Positions 50,008-59,801 of a stretch of DNA of 64,000 nucleotides are shown piece after piece. Each line of letters starts with the position of its first letter. The first letter of the stretch is position 1. The translations under genes were made by a program, and so were the position numbers. Source of the stretch: Streptomyces hyderabadensis (GTDB lineage: Bacteria; Actinomycetota; Actinomycetes; Streptomycetales; Streptomycetaceae); assembly GCF_020404845.1 (NCBI RefSeq), contig NZ_JAIOJZ010000015.1, positions 62,001 to 126,000 on the forward strand, in the 5' to 3' direction. The notes under the pieces are model-generated. The model made no database searches. It saw only the letters and a list, made by a program, of their open reading frames with translations, and was not told the origin of the DNA.

Positions 50008-51783
50008 TCAGTCGGCCGACGCCGTCCACCCCACCGTCTCCACGCGAGCCGCGTCCGCCGGGCGCGCGTCGTGGAACAGGACGTCGCCGGCCGCCTCCAC
50101 GCGCAGCCCGTCGACGTACGCCCCGCGGCCCACGTACAGCCGGTCGGTGGTGTACCGCCAGCGCAGGATGAGCCCGCGGGCGGCCGGGAGACCGGCGCTC
50201 AGCCGGTGCCAGACGCGTCCCGACCAGCCGGTCGCCGAGCCCTCCGGATGCTCCCGGGGCGCCTCGCCGCGGCGCGTGGTGGTGAACGGGACCGGCCGCC
50301 AACCGGCGCCGCCGTCGGTCGAGGCCTCCAGGACCAGGGTGTCCGAGCCGGGCTCGGTGTCCCACCACAGCGCGCAGCGCAGCCGGGCCCGGCCCGCCGA
50401 CGTGTCCAGGGCGGGCAGCGTGAGCGTGGCCGTGGCGGAACTCGCCGTCCCCGAGAACCACGCCGTGCGCCCGTCGGCCGGCCGGACCGGCACCGCCCGC
50501 GCCAGGCTGGTGCCCGCCGCCACCCGGGGAGCCGACCCGGAACGCCAGCCGCGCACCGGATGGACGGAGTTGCCGAGGACGACGAGGAACGAGTCGGTCG
50601 TCGGGTCGAGCACCAGAGAGGTGCCGGTGAACCCGGTGTGTCCGGCCGTGCGCGGTGTCGCCATCGCGCCCATGTACCAGTGCTGGTACAGCTCGAAGCC
50701 CAGGCCGTGTTCGTCGCCGGGGAAGTCGGTGTTGAAGTCGGTGAACATCAGCTCCACCGACTCCGGGCGCAGGATGCGGGCCCGGCCGTAGGAGCCGCCG
50801 TTGAGCAGCGTCCGGCCGAGGACCGCGAGGTCCCACGCCGAGGAGAACACCCCCGCGTGACCGGCGACGCCGCCGAGGCTGAAGGCGTTCTCGTCGTGCA
50901 CCTCGCCCCACACCAGCCCGCGGTCCAGACCGGACCAGGGCTTGCGGGCGTCCTCGGTGGCCGCGATCCCCGGGCGCCAGGAGGCGGGCGGGTTGTAGCG
51001 GGTGCGGGTGAGACCGAGCGGCTTCGTGATCTCGTCGCGCAGCAGCGCGTCCAGGGTGCGGCCCGTGATCCGTTCCAGCACCAGCTGGAGCGAGATCATG
51101 TTCAGGTCCGAGTACAGGTACGCCGTACCCGGGGCGTTCACCGGGGCCTCGTCGTAGACGAGTTGCACCTTCTCCTCGTACGTCGGCGCGGCGTACAGCG
51201 GGATCCAGGCCCTGAACCCCGAGGTGTGCGTGAGCAGGTGACGGACGGTCACGCCCTGCTTGCCCGCCCGGCCGAAGTCCGGCAGGTACGAGGCGACCGG
51301 CGCCTCCAGCTCCAGCGCGCCCCGCTCCAGCTGCTGCACGGCGAGGATCGAGGTGAACAGCTTGGAGATCGACGCGAGGTCGAACACCGTGTCCTCGGCC
51401 ATCGGGATCTGCTCACCCGCCGGGAACTCGACGCCGGTGTCGGTCGCCTCGTCGTAGGCCCGGTAGCGCACCGCCATGCCGATCGGCTCGTGCAGCGCCA
51501 CCGTGCCGCCCCGCCCGGCGAGCAGCACCGCGCCCGCGTACCACGGGTGCACGGGAGACGGGCCGAGGAACGCCTCGGCGTCGGTGACGAGCTGGCGCAG
51601 ATGGCCCGGGAGCAGTCCGGCGCGTTCGGCGGAACCGCGCCGCAGAGTGGGGCGGCGGCCCTTGTCGGAGACGGCCGCGGCGGGCCCCGCCGCGAACGGA
51701 GCGATGGCCAGGGCACCCCCCAGGGCCAGGGCGCCGGCGCCCAGTTGACGCCGTGTGCATCCGTTCGTCGCCTGACCGGCCAT
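50008..51783 (-). CDS. Secreted serine beta-lactamase-like hydrolase (Tat substrate)
   Basis: A 591-residue exported protein. The N-terminus CTRRQLGAGALALGGALAIAPFA is a Tat signal (RRQLG). The beta-lactamase/class C domain (about 50-420) has the SxxK motif in LASISKLFTS, the YxN-type motif in AYLYSDLNM and the third motif in GHTGFTGTSL (HTG). The C-terminus (about 440-590) is a beta-sandwich like a carbohydrate- or surface-binding module (TLVLEASTDGGAGWRPV). The family includes carboxylesterases and D-aminopeptidases, so the substrate is open. The ATG at 51783 begins the signal. Confidence 0.88.
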   Translation of the reverse strand: MAGQATNGCTRRQLGAGALALGGALAIAPFAAGPAAAVSDKGRRPTLRRGSAERAGLLPGHLRQLVTDAEAFLGPSPVHPWYAGAVLLAGRGGTVALHEPIGMAVRYRAYDEATDTGVEFPAGEQIPMAEDTVFDLASISKLFTSILAVQQLERGALELEAPVASYLPDFGRAGKQGVTVRHLLTHTSGFRAWIPLYAAPTYEEKVQLVYDEAPVNAPGTAYLYSDLNMISLQLVLERITGRTLDALLRDEITKPLGLTRTRYNPPASWRPGIAATEDARKPWSGLDRGLVWGEVHDENAFSLGGVAGHAGVFSSAWDLAVLGRTLLNGGSYGRARILRPESVELMFTDFNTDFPGDEHGLGFELYQHWYMGAMATPRTAGHTGFTGTSLVLDPTTDSFLVVLGNSVHPVRGWRSGSAPRVAAGTSLARAVPVRPADGRTAWFSGTASSATATLTLPALDTSAGRARLRCALWWDTEPGSDTLVLEASTDGGAGWRPVPFTTTRRGEAPREHPEGSATGWSGRVWHRLSAGLPAARGLILRWRYTTDRLYVGRGAYVDGLRVEAAGDVLFHDARPADAARVETVGWTASAD

Positions 51784-51957
51784 CGAAGAGTCTCCCGCCG
51801 CCGAAGCTGAAAGTATCTTTCCCGGATCGCCGTGCGGGGTGAAACTTTCCTGTCAGCGACGGGCCGTGTCAATGGGGCGTACGGAGGTCGGTACGCGGAA
51901 CCGGACGGGCCGGGCGCACCGCTTGACCCGTCCCCGCGACCGGCCGAGGATCAGGTC

Positions 51958-53457
51958 ATGACGCCCGGACACGGCAGCACGGTCGACGGGGTGCTGCGGC
52001 GCAGCGCCCGACGCACTCCGGCACGCGTCGCGGTGGAGTACCGCGACCGCACCTGGACGTACGACGAGCTGGACACCGCGGTCTCCCGGGCGGCGGGCGT
52101 CCTGCTGGGCCAGGGGCTGTCCCCCGGCGACCGGGTCGCCGCGTACGGCCACAACTCCGACGCCTACCTGATCGCCTTCCTGGCCTGCGCCCGCGCGGGC
52201 CTGGTGCACGTCCCGGTCAACCAGAACCTCACCGGCGACGACCTCGCCTACCTCGTCGGCCAGTCCGGCAGCACCCTGGTCCTCACCGATCCCGACCTCG
52301 CCGCCCGGCTCCCCGGGGCGACCCGCACGCTGCCGCTGCGCGACGCCGACGGCTCGCTGCTGGCCCGCCTCGCCACGGCACCGGCGTACGACGGGCCCGA
52401 ACCGGGCGCCGAGGACCTGGTGCAGCTGCTCTACACCTCGGGCACCACCGCACTGCCCAAGGGCGCGATGATGACCCACCGGGCGCTGGTGCACGAGTAC
52501 CTGAGCGCCATCACCGCCCTGGACCTCCGGGCCGGCGACCGTCCCGTGCACGCGCTCCCGCTGTACCACTCGGCGCAGACCCATGTCTTCCTGCTGCCCT
52601 ACCTGGCGGTCGGCGCGACCAACATCGTCCTGGACGCGCCGGACGGCGACCGCCTCTTCGACCTGATCGAGGCCGGCCGCGTGGACAGCCTCTTCGCCCC
52701 GCCCACCGTGTGGATCGGCCTCGCGAACCGCGCCGACTTCGCCACCCGCGACCTGACCGGCCTGCGCAAGGCCTACTACGGCGCGTCGATCATGCCGGTG
52801 CCCGTCCTGGAGCGGCTGCGTGCCCGCCTGCCGCACCTGGCTTTCTACAACTGCTTCGGGCAGAGCGAGATCGGTCCCCTCGCCACCGTCCTCGGCCCGG
52901 ACGAGCACGAGGGCCGCATGGACTCCTGCGGCCGCCCCGTCCTGTTCGTCGACGCGCGCGTGGTCGATGAGGACGGCAAGGACGTGCCCGACGGCACCCC
53001 CGGCGAAGTCGTCTACCGCTCCCCGCAGTTGTGCGAGGGCTACTGGGACAAGCCCGAGGAGACCGGGGCCGCCTTCCGCGACGGCTGGTTCCACTCCGGC
53101 GACCTGGCGGTACGGGACGCGGACGGCTACTACACCATCGTCGACCGGGTGAAGGACGTCATCAACTCCGGTGGCGTCCTGGTGGCCTCCCGCCAGGTCG
53201 AGGACGCCCTCTACACGCACGACGCCGTCGCCGAGGCGGCCGTGATCGGCCTGCCCGACGAGCGGTGGATCGAGGCCGTCACCGCCGTCGTCGTCCCGCG
53301 CGGCGAGGTCAGCGAGGAGGAGCTGATCGCGCACGCCCGGGAGAAGCTCACCGCGTTCAAGGCGCCCAAGCGGGTCCGGTTCGTGGACGCCCTGCCGCGC
53401 AACGCCAGCGGGAAGATCCTCAAGCGGGAGCTGCGGGACCGCTTCGCCGGTTCCTGA
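51958..53457 (+). CDS. Acyl-CoA synthetase (AMP-dependent ligase)
   Basis: A 499-residue adenylate-forming enzyme. The P-loop motif LLYTSGTTALPKGAMMTH (residues about 157-174), the A5 motif FYNCFGQSEIG, the A7-A8 region WFHSGDLAVRDADGYYTIVDRVKD, and the C-terminal Lys motif NASGKILKREL are all in place. Length and motif order match fatty-acyl or aryl CoA ligases. It activates a carboxylic acid to its acyl-AMP and then to acyl-CoA; chain length cannot be predicted. ATG 51958 is preceded by GAGG at eight bases. It is divergent from the serine hydrolase. Confidence 0.92.
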   Translation: MTPGHGSTVDGVLRRSARRTPARVAVEYRDRTWTYDELDTAVSRAAGVLLGQGLSPGDRVAAYGHNSDAYLIAFLACARAGLVHVPVNQNLTGDDLAYLVGQSGSTLVLTDPDLAARLPGATRTLPLRDADGSLLARLATAPAYDGPEPGAEDLVQLLYTSGTTALPKGAMMTHRALVHEYLSAITALDLRAGDRPVHALPLYHSAQTHVFLLPYLAVGATNIVLDAPDGDRLFDLIEAGRVDSLFAPPTVWIGLANRADFATRDLTGLRKAYYGASIMPVPVLERLRARLPHLAFYNCFGQSEIGPLATVLGPDEHEGRMDSCGRPVLFVDARVVDEDGKDVPDGTPGEVVYRSPQLCEGYWDKPEETGAAFRDGWFHSGDLAVRDADGYYTIVDRVKDVINSGGVLVASRQVEDALYTHDAVAEAAVIGLPDERWIEAVTAVVVPRGEVSEEELIAHAREKLTAFKAPKRVRFVDALPRNASGKILKRELRDRFAGS

Positions 53458-53533
53458 CGCCGCGACGGCCTGTCGGCGGTCGGACCGGATCGCTAGGCTG
53501 GCCGCGCACGACGACACCGGGAGGAGCACGGAC

Positions 53534-53776
53534 GTGGCCGAGAGCACCACCCACCAGCGCCCGCTCATGGGCTGGGACAAGCCGGAGCTGGATCTCAGCA
53601 ACGCGCAGTGGCAGTCCAGCAGCCGGGGCCTGGGGGATGTCCAGATCGCCTTTGTCGAGGGGTTCATCGCCATGCGGAACAGCGGCAGCCCGCAGAGCCC
53701 CTCCCTGATCTTCACCCCGGCGGAATGGGGCGCGTTCGTGTCGGGAGCGCGAGAAGGGGAGTTCGACCTCACCTAG
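53534..53776 (+). CDS. DUF397-family protein
   Basis: An 80-residue protein: WQSSSRGLGDVQIAFVEGFIAMRNSGSPQSPSLIFTPAEWGAFVSG contains the DUF397 core. GTG 53534 follows GGAGGAG. DUF397 proteins usually pair with an XRE-type helix-turn-helix regulator, but none lies next to it here. Function unknown. Confidence 0.9.
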   Translation: MAESTTHQRPLMGWDKPELDLSNAQWQSSSRGLGDVQIAFVEGFIAMRNSGSPQSPSLIFTPAEWGAFVSGAREGEFDLT

Positions 53777-53859
53777 CCACCGCGGGGTGCGCCGACCGGC
53801 CGAACCAGGGTGTTCGCTCGGCCGCCGGGGGGAAGTCCGTACTCCGGAGGTGAGGACCC

Positions 53860-54768
53860 ATGAGCACCAGCACCCTGCCGGTCATCGCGGCGGTCGACGG
53901 TTCCGAGGACGGACTGCGCGCCCTGGACTGGGCCCTCGACGCCGCCCACCGGCGCGAGGCACCCCTGCGGGTGGTGCACGTGCGCCAGTACGCCGCCTGG
54001 GCCCAGACCGACGTCCTGGTGGCGGGCCCGCCCGACACCGCCGAGGACCCGGCGCTCGACCAGGCCCGCGCACACCTTCAGGGACGGGCCTTCGCGGTCC
54101 CCACGGAGTACGTGGGCATGGAGGGCGTGCCGGGCGCCCTGCTGCCGGAACTGGGCGCCGACGCCCAGCTGCTGGTCCTCGGCTCCCGGGGCCGGGGCGG
54201 CTTCACCGGCCTGCTGCTCGGCTCCAACGGCATGGCCGCCGCCCGCGACGCGGAGTGCCCCGTCGTGGTGGTGCCCCGCCCCGGGCGCGAGGTCCACGGC
54301 GAGGCGCCGGACGAACCCGGTCCGCGCGTGGTGGTGGGCCTGCACGTGGACAGCCCGGACGACGCCACGCTGTCCTTCGCCTTCACCGAGGCCGGGCTGC
54401 GTGGCGCCCGCCTCCAGGTGGTCGCCGCCTACCCGTGGCCGGTGCAGACCTGGGCCGCCGCGGGGCAGATGATGCCCCTGGTGATCGACGAGGTCTCCGT
54501 CGAGAGCGAGACCCGCGTCCTGGCCGACGGCCTGCTCGCCCCCTACCGCACGCGTCACCCCGAGGTCCGGGCCGACACGTGGGTGGTTCCCGGTGACGCC
54601 GCCGGAAACCTGGTCGCGTCCTCCAAGGACGCCGACCTCGTGGTCGTCGGCCGTCACCGCCGGCGCCTGCTGGCTCCCGCCCGCATGATGGGCTCGGTCA
54701 CGCACGCGGTGCTGCTGCACGCGGCGGCCCCGGTCGCGGTGATCCCCCCGGCCCCGCCGGAGGAGTGA
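53860..54768 (+). CDS. Tandem universal stress protein
   Basis: A 302-residue protein with two universal stress protein domains (about 5-145 and 153-298). Domain 1 carries the ATP-binding Gly motif LGSRGRGGFTGLLLGSN and ends in PVVVVPRPGR. Domain 2 has the matching VVGRHRRRLLAPARMMGSVT, in which the Gly residues are partly replaced. Tandem UspA proteins are linked with stress survival or dormancy; no ligand is predictable. ATG 53860 follows GGAGG by seven bases. Confidence 0.93.
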   Translation: MSTSTLPVIAAVDGSEDGLRALDWALDAAHRREAPLRVVHVRQYAAWAQTDVLVAGPPDTAEDPALDQARAHLQGRAFAVPTEYVGMEGVPGALLPELGADAQLLVLGSRGRGGFTGLLLGSNGMAAARDAECPVVVVPRPGREVHGEAPDEPGPRVVVGLHVDSPDDATLSFAFTEAGLRGARLQVVAAYPWPVQTWAAAGQMMPLVIDEVSVESETRVLADGLLAPYRTRHPEVRADTWVVPGDAAGNLVASSKDADLVVVGRHRRRLLAPARMMGSVTHAVLLHAAAPVAVIPPAPPEE

Positions 54769-54777
54769 CCGCGGGAG

Positions 54778-55178
54778 GCACAGGGCGCCGCCAGCAGGGA
54801 CACGGCCCGACAGCCGGGACCTGGCTCGGCAGGAGGGGCACGGCTTGGCAGGATCGGCATGGCCTGGCAAGAAGGGCACGGCCCGTCTGGCAGGGGGCTG
54901 TGGTCCCGCCAGGAAGCGCACGGCCCGCCAGGCGGAAGGCCACGGCCCGGCAGGAGCACGCAGTCGGCCCGCCAGTAGGGGGGGGCACGGCTTGGCCGCA
55001 GGTGCACGTCCCGCCAGGAGGACACGGTCGGTTAGCAGGAGGGGCAGGGATCCGTCCGGATGGGGTACGTCCCGCCAGGAGGGGCACGGTCCGCCAGGAG
55101 GGCACGGACGCCAGGAGGGGCAAGGGCCCGTCTGGCAGGAGGGGCGCGGCCTCGCAGAGGGGCGCGGTTCCGCAGGAT
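54778..55178. repeat. Degenerate tandem repeat array of about 20 units (19-24 bp each)
   Basis: A 400-base gene-free stretch composed almost entirely of variants of GGCACGGCCCGCCAGGAGG, including GGCACGGTCCGCCAGGA, TGCACGTCCCGCCAGGAGG and GGTACGTCCCGCCAGGAGG. Unit length varies from about 17 to 24 bases, so no frame is kept and no gene is convincing. It fills the gap between the universal stress protein and CGNR genes. Confidence 0.88.
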
Positions 55179-55238
55179 GCGCGCGGTGTGGCGGGAGCCG
55201 GTGCGGCGCCCCGCTCGCGGCTGCCTATCATCGGCCCC

Positions 55239-55841
55239 ATGCAGGACTCGCCCCGCACGGACACCCGGATCGCGCTCGCCCTCGCGCTGACCGTCCGGCA
55301 CGACGGGCACGGCGGGATCGCCGACGACCTGACCGACCCCGCCGGGCTCACCGCCTGGGTCGCGGCGCACCCCGGCGCCCTGCCCGGCGCCGAGGTCTTC
55401 GCGGCCGACGCCTCCACCCTGGCCGCCGTACGGGACGTACGGGCCGCCGCCCGCGCCCTCTTCGCCCGCGCCGTGCGCCCCGGCGAGCCGAGCCCCGCCG
55501 ACGCCGCCCGGCTGCTGCCGGTGCCCCAGGCCCTGCGGCGGCTGAACGAGGCCGCCGCCCGTACCCCCACGGTGCCCGTCCTGGACTGGGCCGACGCCGC
55601 CGAGCCCGTGGTCCGCGCCGCACCCGCGCAGGGCGCCCGGGCCGACCTCGCCGCCGCCCTCGCGCGGGCCGTGATCGGCTTCCTCGCGGGGCCCGACCGG
55701 CAGCGGCTGCGGGCCTGCCACGCACCGCGCTGCGTGCGCTACTTCGTCAAGGAGCACCCGCGTCAGGAGTGGTGCACACCCTCCTGCGGCAACCGGGCCC
55801 GGGTGGCCCGCCACCAGGACCGGCACCGGCGGGCCGGATAG
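55239..55841 (+). CDS. CGNR zinc-finger transcriptional regulator (ABATE domain)
   Basis: A 200-residue protein. The N-terminal ABATE-type ligand domain (about 10-145) contains DVRAAARALFARAV and RLNEAAARTPTV. The C-terminal CGNR zinc finger (about 158-192) reads CHAPRCVRYFVKEHPRQEWC followed by TPSCGNRARVARH, with four zinc ligands and the CGNR motif that binds DNA. ATG 55239 lies right after the repeat array. Such proteins are usually local regulators; the target is unknown. Confidence 0.9.
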   Translation: MQDSPRTDTRIALALALTVRHDGHGGIADDLTDPAGLTAWVAAHPGALPGAEVFAADASTLAAVRDVRAAARALFARAVRPGEPSPADAARLLPVPQALRRLNEAAARTPTVPVLDWADAAEPVVRAAPAQGARADLAAALARAVIGFLAGPDRQRLRACHAPRCVRYFVKEHPRQEWCTPSCGNRARVARHQDRHRRAG

Positions 55842-55899
55842 CCGGGCCGGGCAGCCGCCCGCACGTCGCCCGCGGCCCTCGGCCACGTACCATTGCGGC

Positions 55900-56397
55900 A
55901 TGTCGTTCCTCCGCCGCCGCAGCGCCACACCCGCCGGGCCCGACTTCGACGTACTGGCCATGGACCCGGGCGACTGGCCCGGCAATCTCGGCGCCGGCCT
56001 GCTGCCCGCGCCCGACGGCAGCTGTCAGGGCGTCTTCCTGCGCTACGACCTGTTCGGCGGCCGCGGCCCCGCGATGATCATCGGCAACCTTCCGGAGGGT
56101 TCCCCGGCCCGCGAGGTCCCCGAGGGCGAGATCCCCTTCGAGGTGGCCCAGCTGCTGCTCGCGCTGGAGAACGACGAGGAGATCACCGTCGTCGGCGCCG
56201 AGGACGTCCCCGTGATGCAGGGCGACAACCTGCTCATCGTGCGTCGGCTCAAGCTCTCCGAGGGCCGGATCTCCTGCGTGCAGTTCGACCGCAGCGACGG
56301 CGTCCTGGTGACCATCGCCGCCTGGGACCGCCCCATCACCGACGACCTGTACGCCCTGCTGAAGCCGCTCCCGGCGGAGCTTTTCCAGCAGGGCTGA
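55900..56397 (+). CDS. Conserved hypothetical soluble protein
   Basis: A 165-residue acidic protein. I do not recognise a named family. It shows a short basic start (MSFLRRRSA), a mixed alpha/beta core with FEVAQLLLALENDEEITVVG and QGDNLLIVRRLKLSEGRISCVQFD, and no signal or membrane segment. The good spacing, codon use like its neighbours and a clean stop support a real gene. Confidence 0.75.
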   Translation: MSFLRRRSATPAGPDFDVLAMDPGDWPGNLGAGLLPAPDGSCQGVFLRYDLFGGRGPAMIIGNLPEGSPAREVPEGEIPFEVAQLLLALENDEEITVVGAEDVPVMQGDNLLIVRRLKLSEGRISCVQFDRSDGVLVTIAAWDRPITDDLYALLKPLPAELFQQG

Positions 56398-56419
56398 GAC
56401 CCGGCGCCCCGCCCCGGCC

Positions 56420-58357
56420 CTACCGCGCGGCCGAGAGCGTCACGTCGGCGGCGCGCACGAACGCGACCCGGTGGCCGTACTGGATCTCGTAGTACTGGTC
56501 CTTGCCGGTCACCACCCGGTGCGAGGCCTCGTCGAAGGTGACCGCGTAGTAGTACTCGCCGGGCACCTTCTCACCGACCACGTACTTCTGGCCCGCGGGC
56601 AGGGTGTACGGCAGCGGCGACACCGCCTGGGCGGGCACGTCCGCCGGGTAGGCGGCCTTCTCCGGGTACGCGCGCCCGTACACCGGGACGCTCGCGAGGC
56701 CCTTCCGCGGGGTGATCACCCGTCCCGACGCGGGCACCGCCGCCGGGCTCTTCGGCGGGTTGTGGAACCACGCCTTCTGCCCCAGGTACCAGATGGCCGT
56801 CCAGTCGCCCCACCGGTCGGCCACCGCGTACTGCTGGCCCGTGGAGACCCGGGAGGACAGGTCGTTCACCCCGGTCGTCGGAGTGCTGCCGAGGCCGATG
56901 TCCTTGATCAGCGGCGCGTTCACGTCGTGGTCGGAGTAGAGCCGCACCTCGCTGGAGCCGTGCGCCGCACAGGGCTCACCCGCCGTCTCGCAGCCGGTGT
57001 ACACGGGTCGGTTGGCGTCGTAGTCGGGGCGGATCGTCACCAGCGCGGACTTCTTGCCCGCGGTCGGCTCGAAGGGGCGGCCGAGCAGCTGGAAGTAGTG
57101 CCGCCAGTCCCAGTACGGGCCCGGGTCGGTGTGCATGCCCGGGATCGTCGCCGTGGTGGTGCCGGGGACGTTGTCGTGGCCGAGGACGTGCTGCCGGTCC
57201 AGCGGGATGTCGTACTTCTTCGCCAGGTACTTCACCAGCCGCGCCGACGACCGGTACATCGCCTCCGTGTACCAGGCGTCCGGCTCAGCCAGGAAGCCCT
57301 CGTGCTCCAGGCCGATCGACCCGGCGTTGACGTACCAGTTCCCCGCGTGCCAGGCCACGTCCTCGGCCTTCACGTGCTGGGCGATGTGGCCATCCGTGGA
57401 GCGCAAGGTGTAGTTCCAGGACACATAGGTGGGGTCCTGCACCATGTTGAGCACCCCGTTCCAGGTGCCCTCCGTGTCGTGCACGACGATGTAGCGGATG
57501 CGCTGGGAGGCGGGCCGGCTGCCCAGGTCGTGGTTGCCGTAGTCGCCGTCGCCGAACTCCTCGTACGGCGCGGGGACCCACTCGCAGGACACCGACGTCG
57601 GGCACTCGGTGCCGGCCGCGGACGCGGCACGCAGGCCCGCGTCGTCCAGCTGCGAGACGTCCGGCGCCACGTCGGGGCGGGCGGCCAGGGAGACCCGCTG
57701 ACCGGCGTCCGTGGTGCGCCGCTCACCCGTACGGATGACCTCGTACACGTCGTCCGCGTACGCCGCCGCCGTCGCGGAGTCCTCGGCGCCCGAGAACCGG
57801 GCCACCGCCGCGTACCAGTCCGCCGGGTCGGCACTGAGCGGCTCGCCCAGCTCCCGCTGCGCGGCGGCGAGCAGCGCGGCACCGCCCGACACGTTCGCCG
57901 CCGGGTCCGTGCGCAGCGCCTCGGGGCTCAGCCCGGTCAGCTCGGCGGCCCTGGGCAGGGTGGTGAGCCGGGCCGGCAGCTCGGCGGGCTGCGCGGCCGC
58001 ACCGCCCGCCGGGTGCAGCGCGGGCCGCGCGTCGTCGCCGCGAGGGTCCTCGGCGCCCTCGCCGTGGTGCGACGCCCCGGCCAGGGCCGTACGGGCGTCG
58101 GTGAGGTGCAGCGGGCCGTAACCGCCGGTCACGCTCGGCGCGCCGCCGTGCGCGTCCCAGCGGGACTGGAGGTAGGAGACGCCGAGCAGGACGCTCTGCG
58201 GCACGTGGTACTCGGCCGCCGCGGCGGCGAACGCCCGCTGGAGGCGGTCCGGGGCGGGAGGCGCGTCCGGGGGCACGGCGGCGGACGGTGCCGCGCCGAG
58301 CAGCGGCAGCAGCAGTGCCGCGGTGGCCAGGGCGGGCACGACGGGGGATCCTCGCAA
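56420..58357 (-). CDS. Secreted N-acetylmuramoyl-L-alanine amidase
   Basis: A 645-residue exported protein. TTG 58357 is preceded by AGGAGG and starts the signal peptide (MRGSPVVPALATAALLLPLLGAAPSAA). The N-terminal region (40-190) resembles a lytic-transglycosylase-like or helical module (VPQSVLLGVSYLQSRWDAHGG). The Amidase_2 domain lies at about 295-440, with YIVVHDTEGTWNG (zinc His), SWNYTLRSTDGHIAQHV, WHAGNWYVNAGSIGLEHEG and GMHTDPGPYWDW (zinc His and Asp). The C-terminal part (about 450-640) looks like repeated SH3-type wall-binding strands. It cleaves the amide between MurNAc and the stem peptide. An Arg/Ala-rich linker separates the modules. Confidence 0.88.
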   Translation of the reverse strand: MRGSPVVPALATAALLLPLLGAAPSAAVPPDAPPAPDRLQRAFAAAAAEYHVPQSVLLGVSYLQSRWDAHGGAPSVTGGYGPLHLTDARTALAGASHHGEGAEDPRGDDARPALHPAGGAAAQPAELPARLTTLPRAAELTGLSPEALRTDPAANVSGGAALLAAAQRELGEPLSADPADWYAAVARFSGAEDSATAAAYADDVYEVIRTGERRTTDAGQRVSLAARPDVAPDVSQLDDAGLRAASAAGTECPTSVSCEWVPAPYEEFGDGDYGNHDLGSRPASQRIRYIVVHDTEGTWNGVLNMVQDPTYVSWNYTLRSTDGHIAQHVKAEDVAWHAGNWYVNAGSIGLEHEGFLAEPDAWYTEAMYRSSARLVKYLAKKYDIPLDRQHVLGHDNVPGTTTATIPGMHTDPGPYWDWRHYFQLLGRPFEPTAGKKSALVTIRPDYDANRPVYTGCETAGEPCAAHGSSEVRLYSDHDVNAPLIKDIGLGSTPTTGVNDLSSRVSTGQQYAVADRWGDWTAIWYLGQKAWFHNPPKSPAAVPASGRVITPRKGLASVPVYGRAYPEKAAYPADVPAQAVSPLPYTLPAGQKYVVGEKVPGEYYYAVTFDEASHRVVTGKDQYYEIQYGHRVAFVRAADVTLSAAR

Positions 58358-58587
58358 AGCGGCCTCCTGTGACGGTGGGGCATGACGGGGCGTGGGGGGG
58401 TGCGGGGCCGGGCGTGGGTCAGTGGTACCCGGCGGTCGGACGATCCGTCAATCATGCCGTCACAGCGGCGATTTCCCACGTCAGCAAGGGGTTCGGCGAG
58501 TTTCGTGGCGGCGGCCCACGGGCCTGCGCGGCGTCAGTGGCGTACACCAATGGCCCTCGCGCACACCCGAGTGGCGCAGACGCGAAA

Positions 58588-58626
58588 ACCGCGGTGCGCC
58601 CCCCGTTGGGGGTGGCGCACCGCGGT
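58588..58626 (-). terminator. Hairpin terminator after the phosphotransferase gene
   Basis: A perfect 13-bp stem (ACCGCGGTGCGCC at 58588-58600, complement 58614-58626), with a smaller CCCC-GGGG stem in the loop. It follows the phosphotransferase stop on the minus strand by 27 bases. Confidence 0.88.
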
Positions 58627-58652
58627 CCGTCGTCTGCCAGGCGGCCCTGCCG

Positions 58653-59801
58653 TCAGCGCGTGCCGACCGCCGCCCGAACGGCCCGCCGGGCCAGCTGGCA
58701 GTCGTCGTGCAGCCGGCGCAGCAGCAGCCGCTGCTCCTCGCCGGTCGGCGCGGCACCCGGATGGGCCGGAGCCGACGGTGCCGACGGTGCCGCGACCGTG
58801 TCGTGCATCGAACGCTGCACGGCCGTCTCGTACGTACGGATCTCCCTGGTCAGCACGAGCATCAGGTTCACCAGGAAGGCGTCGCGCGCCGCCGTGCCCG
58901 TCGACTGGGCGATCTGGCTGATCTGGCGGCGGGCCACCGGGGCGTCCCCGAGGACCGCCCACAGCGTCGCCAGGTCGTAGCCCGGCAGGTACCAGCCCGC
59001 GTGCTCCCAGTCCACCAGCACCGGACCGGCCGGGGACATGAGGACGTTGGACAGCAGCGCGTCACCGTGACAGAACTGGCCCATGCCCTGGCGGCCGCCC
59101 GCGTGGGCGATGCCGTGCAGCAGCTTCTGCAGGTCGCCCAGGTCCCGGTCGGTGAGCAGCCCCAGCTCGTGGTAGCGGGAGATGCGGGCCGCGTAGTCCA
59201 GCGGGGCGTCGAAGGTGCCGGCCGGCGGCCGCCAGGCGTTGAGCCGGCAGACCGCGCCGAGTGCCGCCCTGATGTCCGCCCGCGGCGGGGCCTCCAGCGG
59301 GTGCCGTTGCAGCGCCGCCACCCGTCCGGGCATCCGCTCGATGACCAGCGTGCCGTTGTCCGGGTCCGCCGCGATCAGTCTCGGCACCCGCACCGGGGGG
59401 CGCTGCCGGACGAACGAGCGGTATGCCCCTATCTCGTGCCGGCTGCGTTCCGCCCACGCGGGGGAGTGGTCCACTAAGCACTTGGCCACCGCCGTGCTGC
59501 GCCCGGTGGTGCCGACCAGGAGCACGGACCGCCCGCTGCGCCGCAGCACCTGCACGGGGGAGAACTCGGGGCAGATCCGGTGCACGGCGGCGATCGCCGT
59601 GCGCAGTTGGGCCCCCTGGGGGCCGGACAGGTCGATTCTCCCGCTGAGCGGCTGGGTGCCGGGCCCCGCGCCGAGCCGCGCCCTGGCCCCGAGCACCGGG
59701 GCCGCCGGACGCGCGGGGGCGAGGTAGGGGCCGCCGCCCGCCGTCGGGCGGGGGTGCAGCGAGCGCTGCGGGGCGGACACGGAGGACGATGCTGCGTACA
59801 T
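58653..59801 (-). CDS. Aminoglycoside-phosphotransferase-fold protein
   Basis: A 382-residue kinase-like protein. The nucleotide-binding lobe has [22 protein letters not shown] (Lys) and EIGAYRSFV. The catalytic loop reads [15 protein letters not shown] (Brenner-type HGD) and [20 protein letters not shown] gives the metal-binding Asp. This is the APH/choline-kinase fold. The N-terminal 60 residues are Pro/Ala/Gly-rich and probably disordered. It may phosphorylate an antibiotic, choline or another small alcohol. ATG 59801 is the start and the promoter lies in the 297-base gap before the next gene. Confidence 0.85.
   Translation of the reverse strand: MYAASSSVSAPQRSLHPRPTAGGGPYLAPARPAAPVLGARARLGAGPGTQPLSGRIDLSGPQGAQLRTAIAAVHRICPEFSPVQVLRRSGRSVLLVGTTGRSTAVAKCLVDHSPAWAERSRHEIGAYRSFVRQRPPVRVPRLIAADPDNGTLVIERMPGRVAALQRHPLEAPPRADIRAALGAVCRLNAWRPPAGTFDAPLDYAARISRYHELGLLTDRDLGDLQKLLHGIAHAGGRQGMGQFCHGDALLSNVLMSPAGPVLVDWEHAGWYLPGYDLATLWAVLGDAPVARRQISQIAQSTGTAARDAFLVNLMLVLTREIRTYETAVQRSMHDTVAAPSAPSAPAHPGAAPTGEEQRLLLRRLHDDCQLARRAVRAAVGTR

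Noticed and set aside
54778..55178. Possible CRISPR array
   Set aside because: Units are contiguous and mutually similar; there are no unique spacers between conserved repeats, and no cas gene is near.
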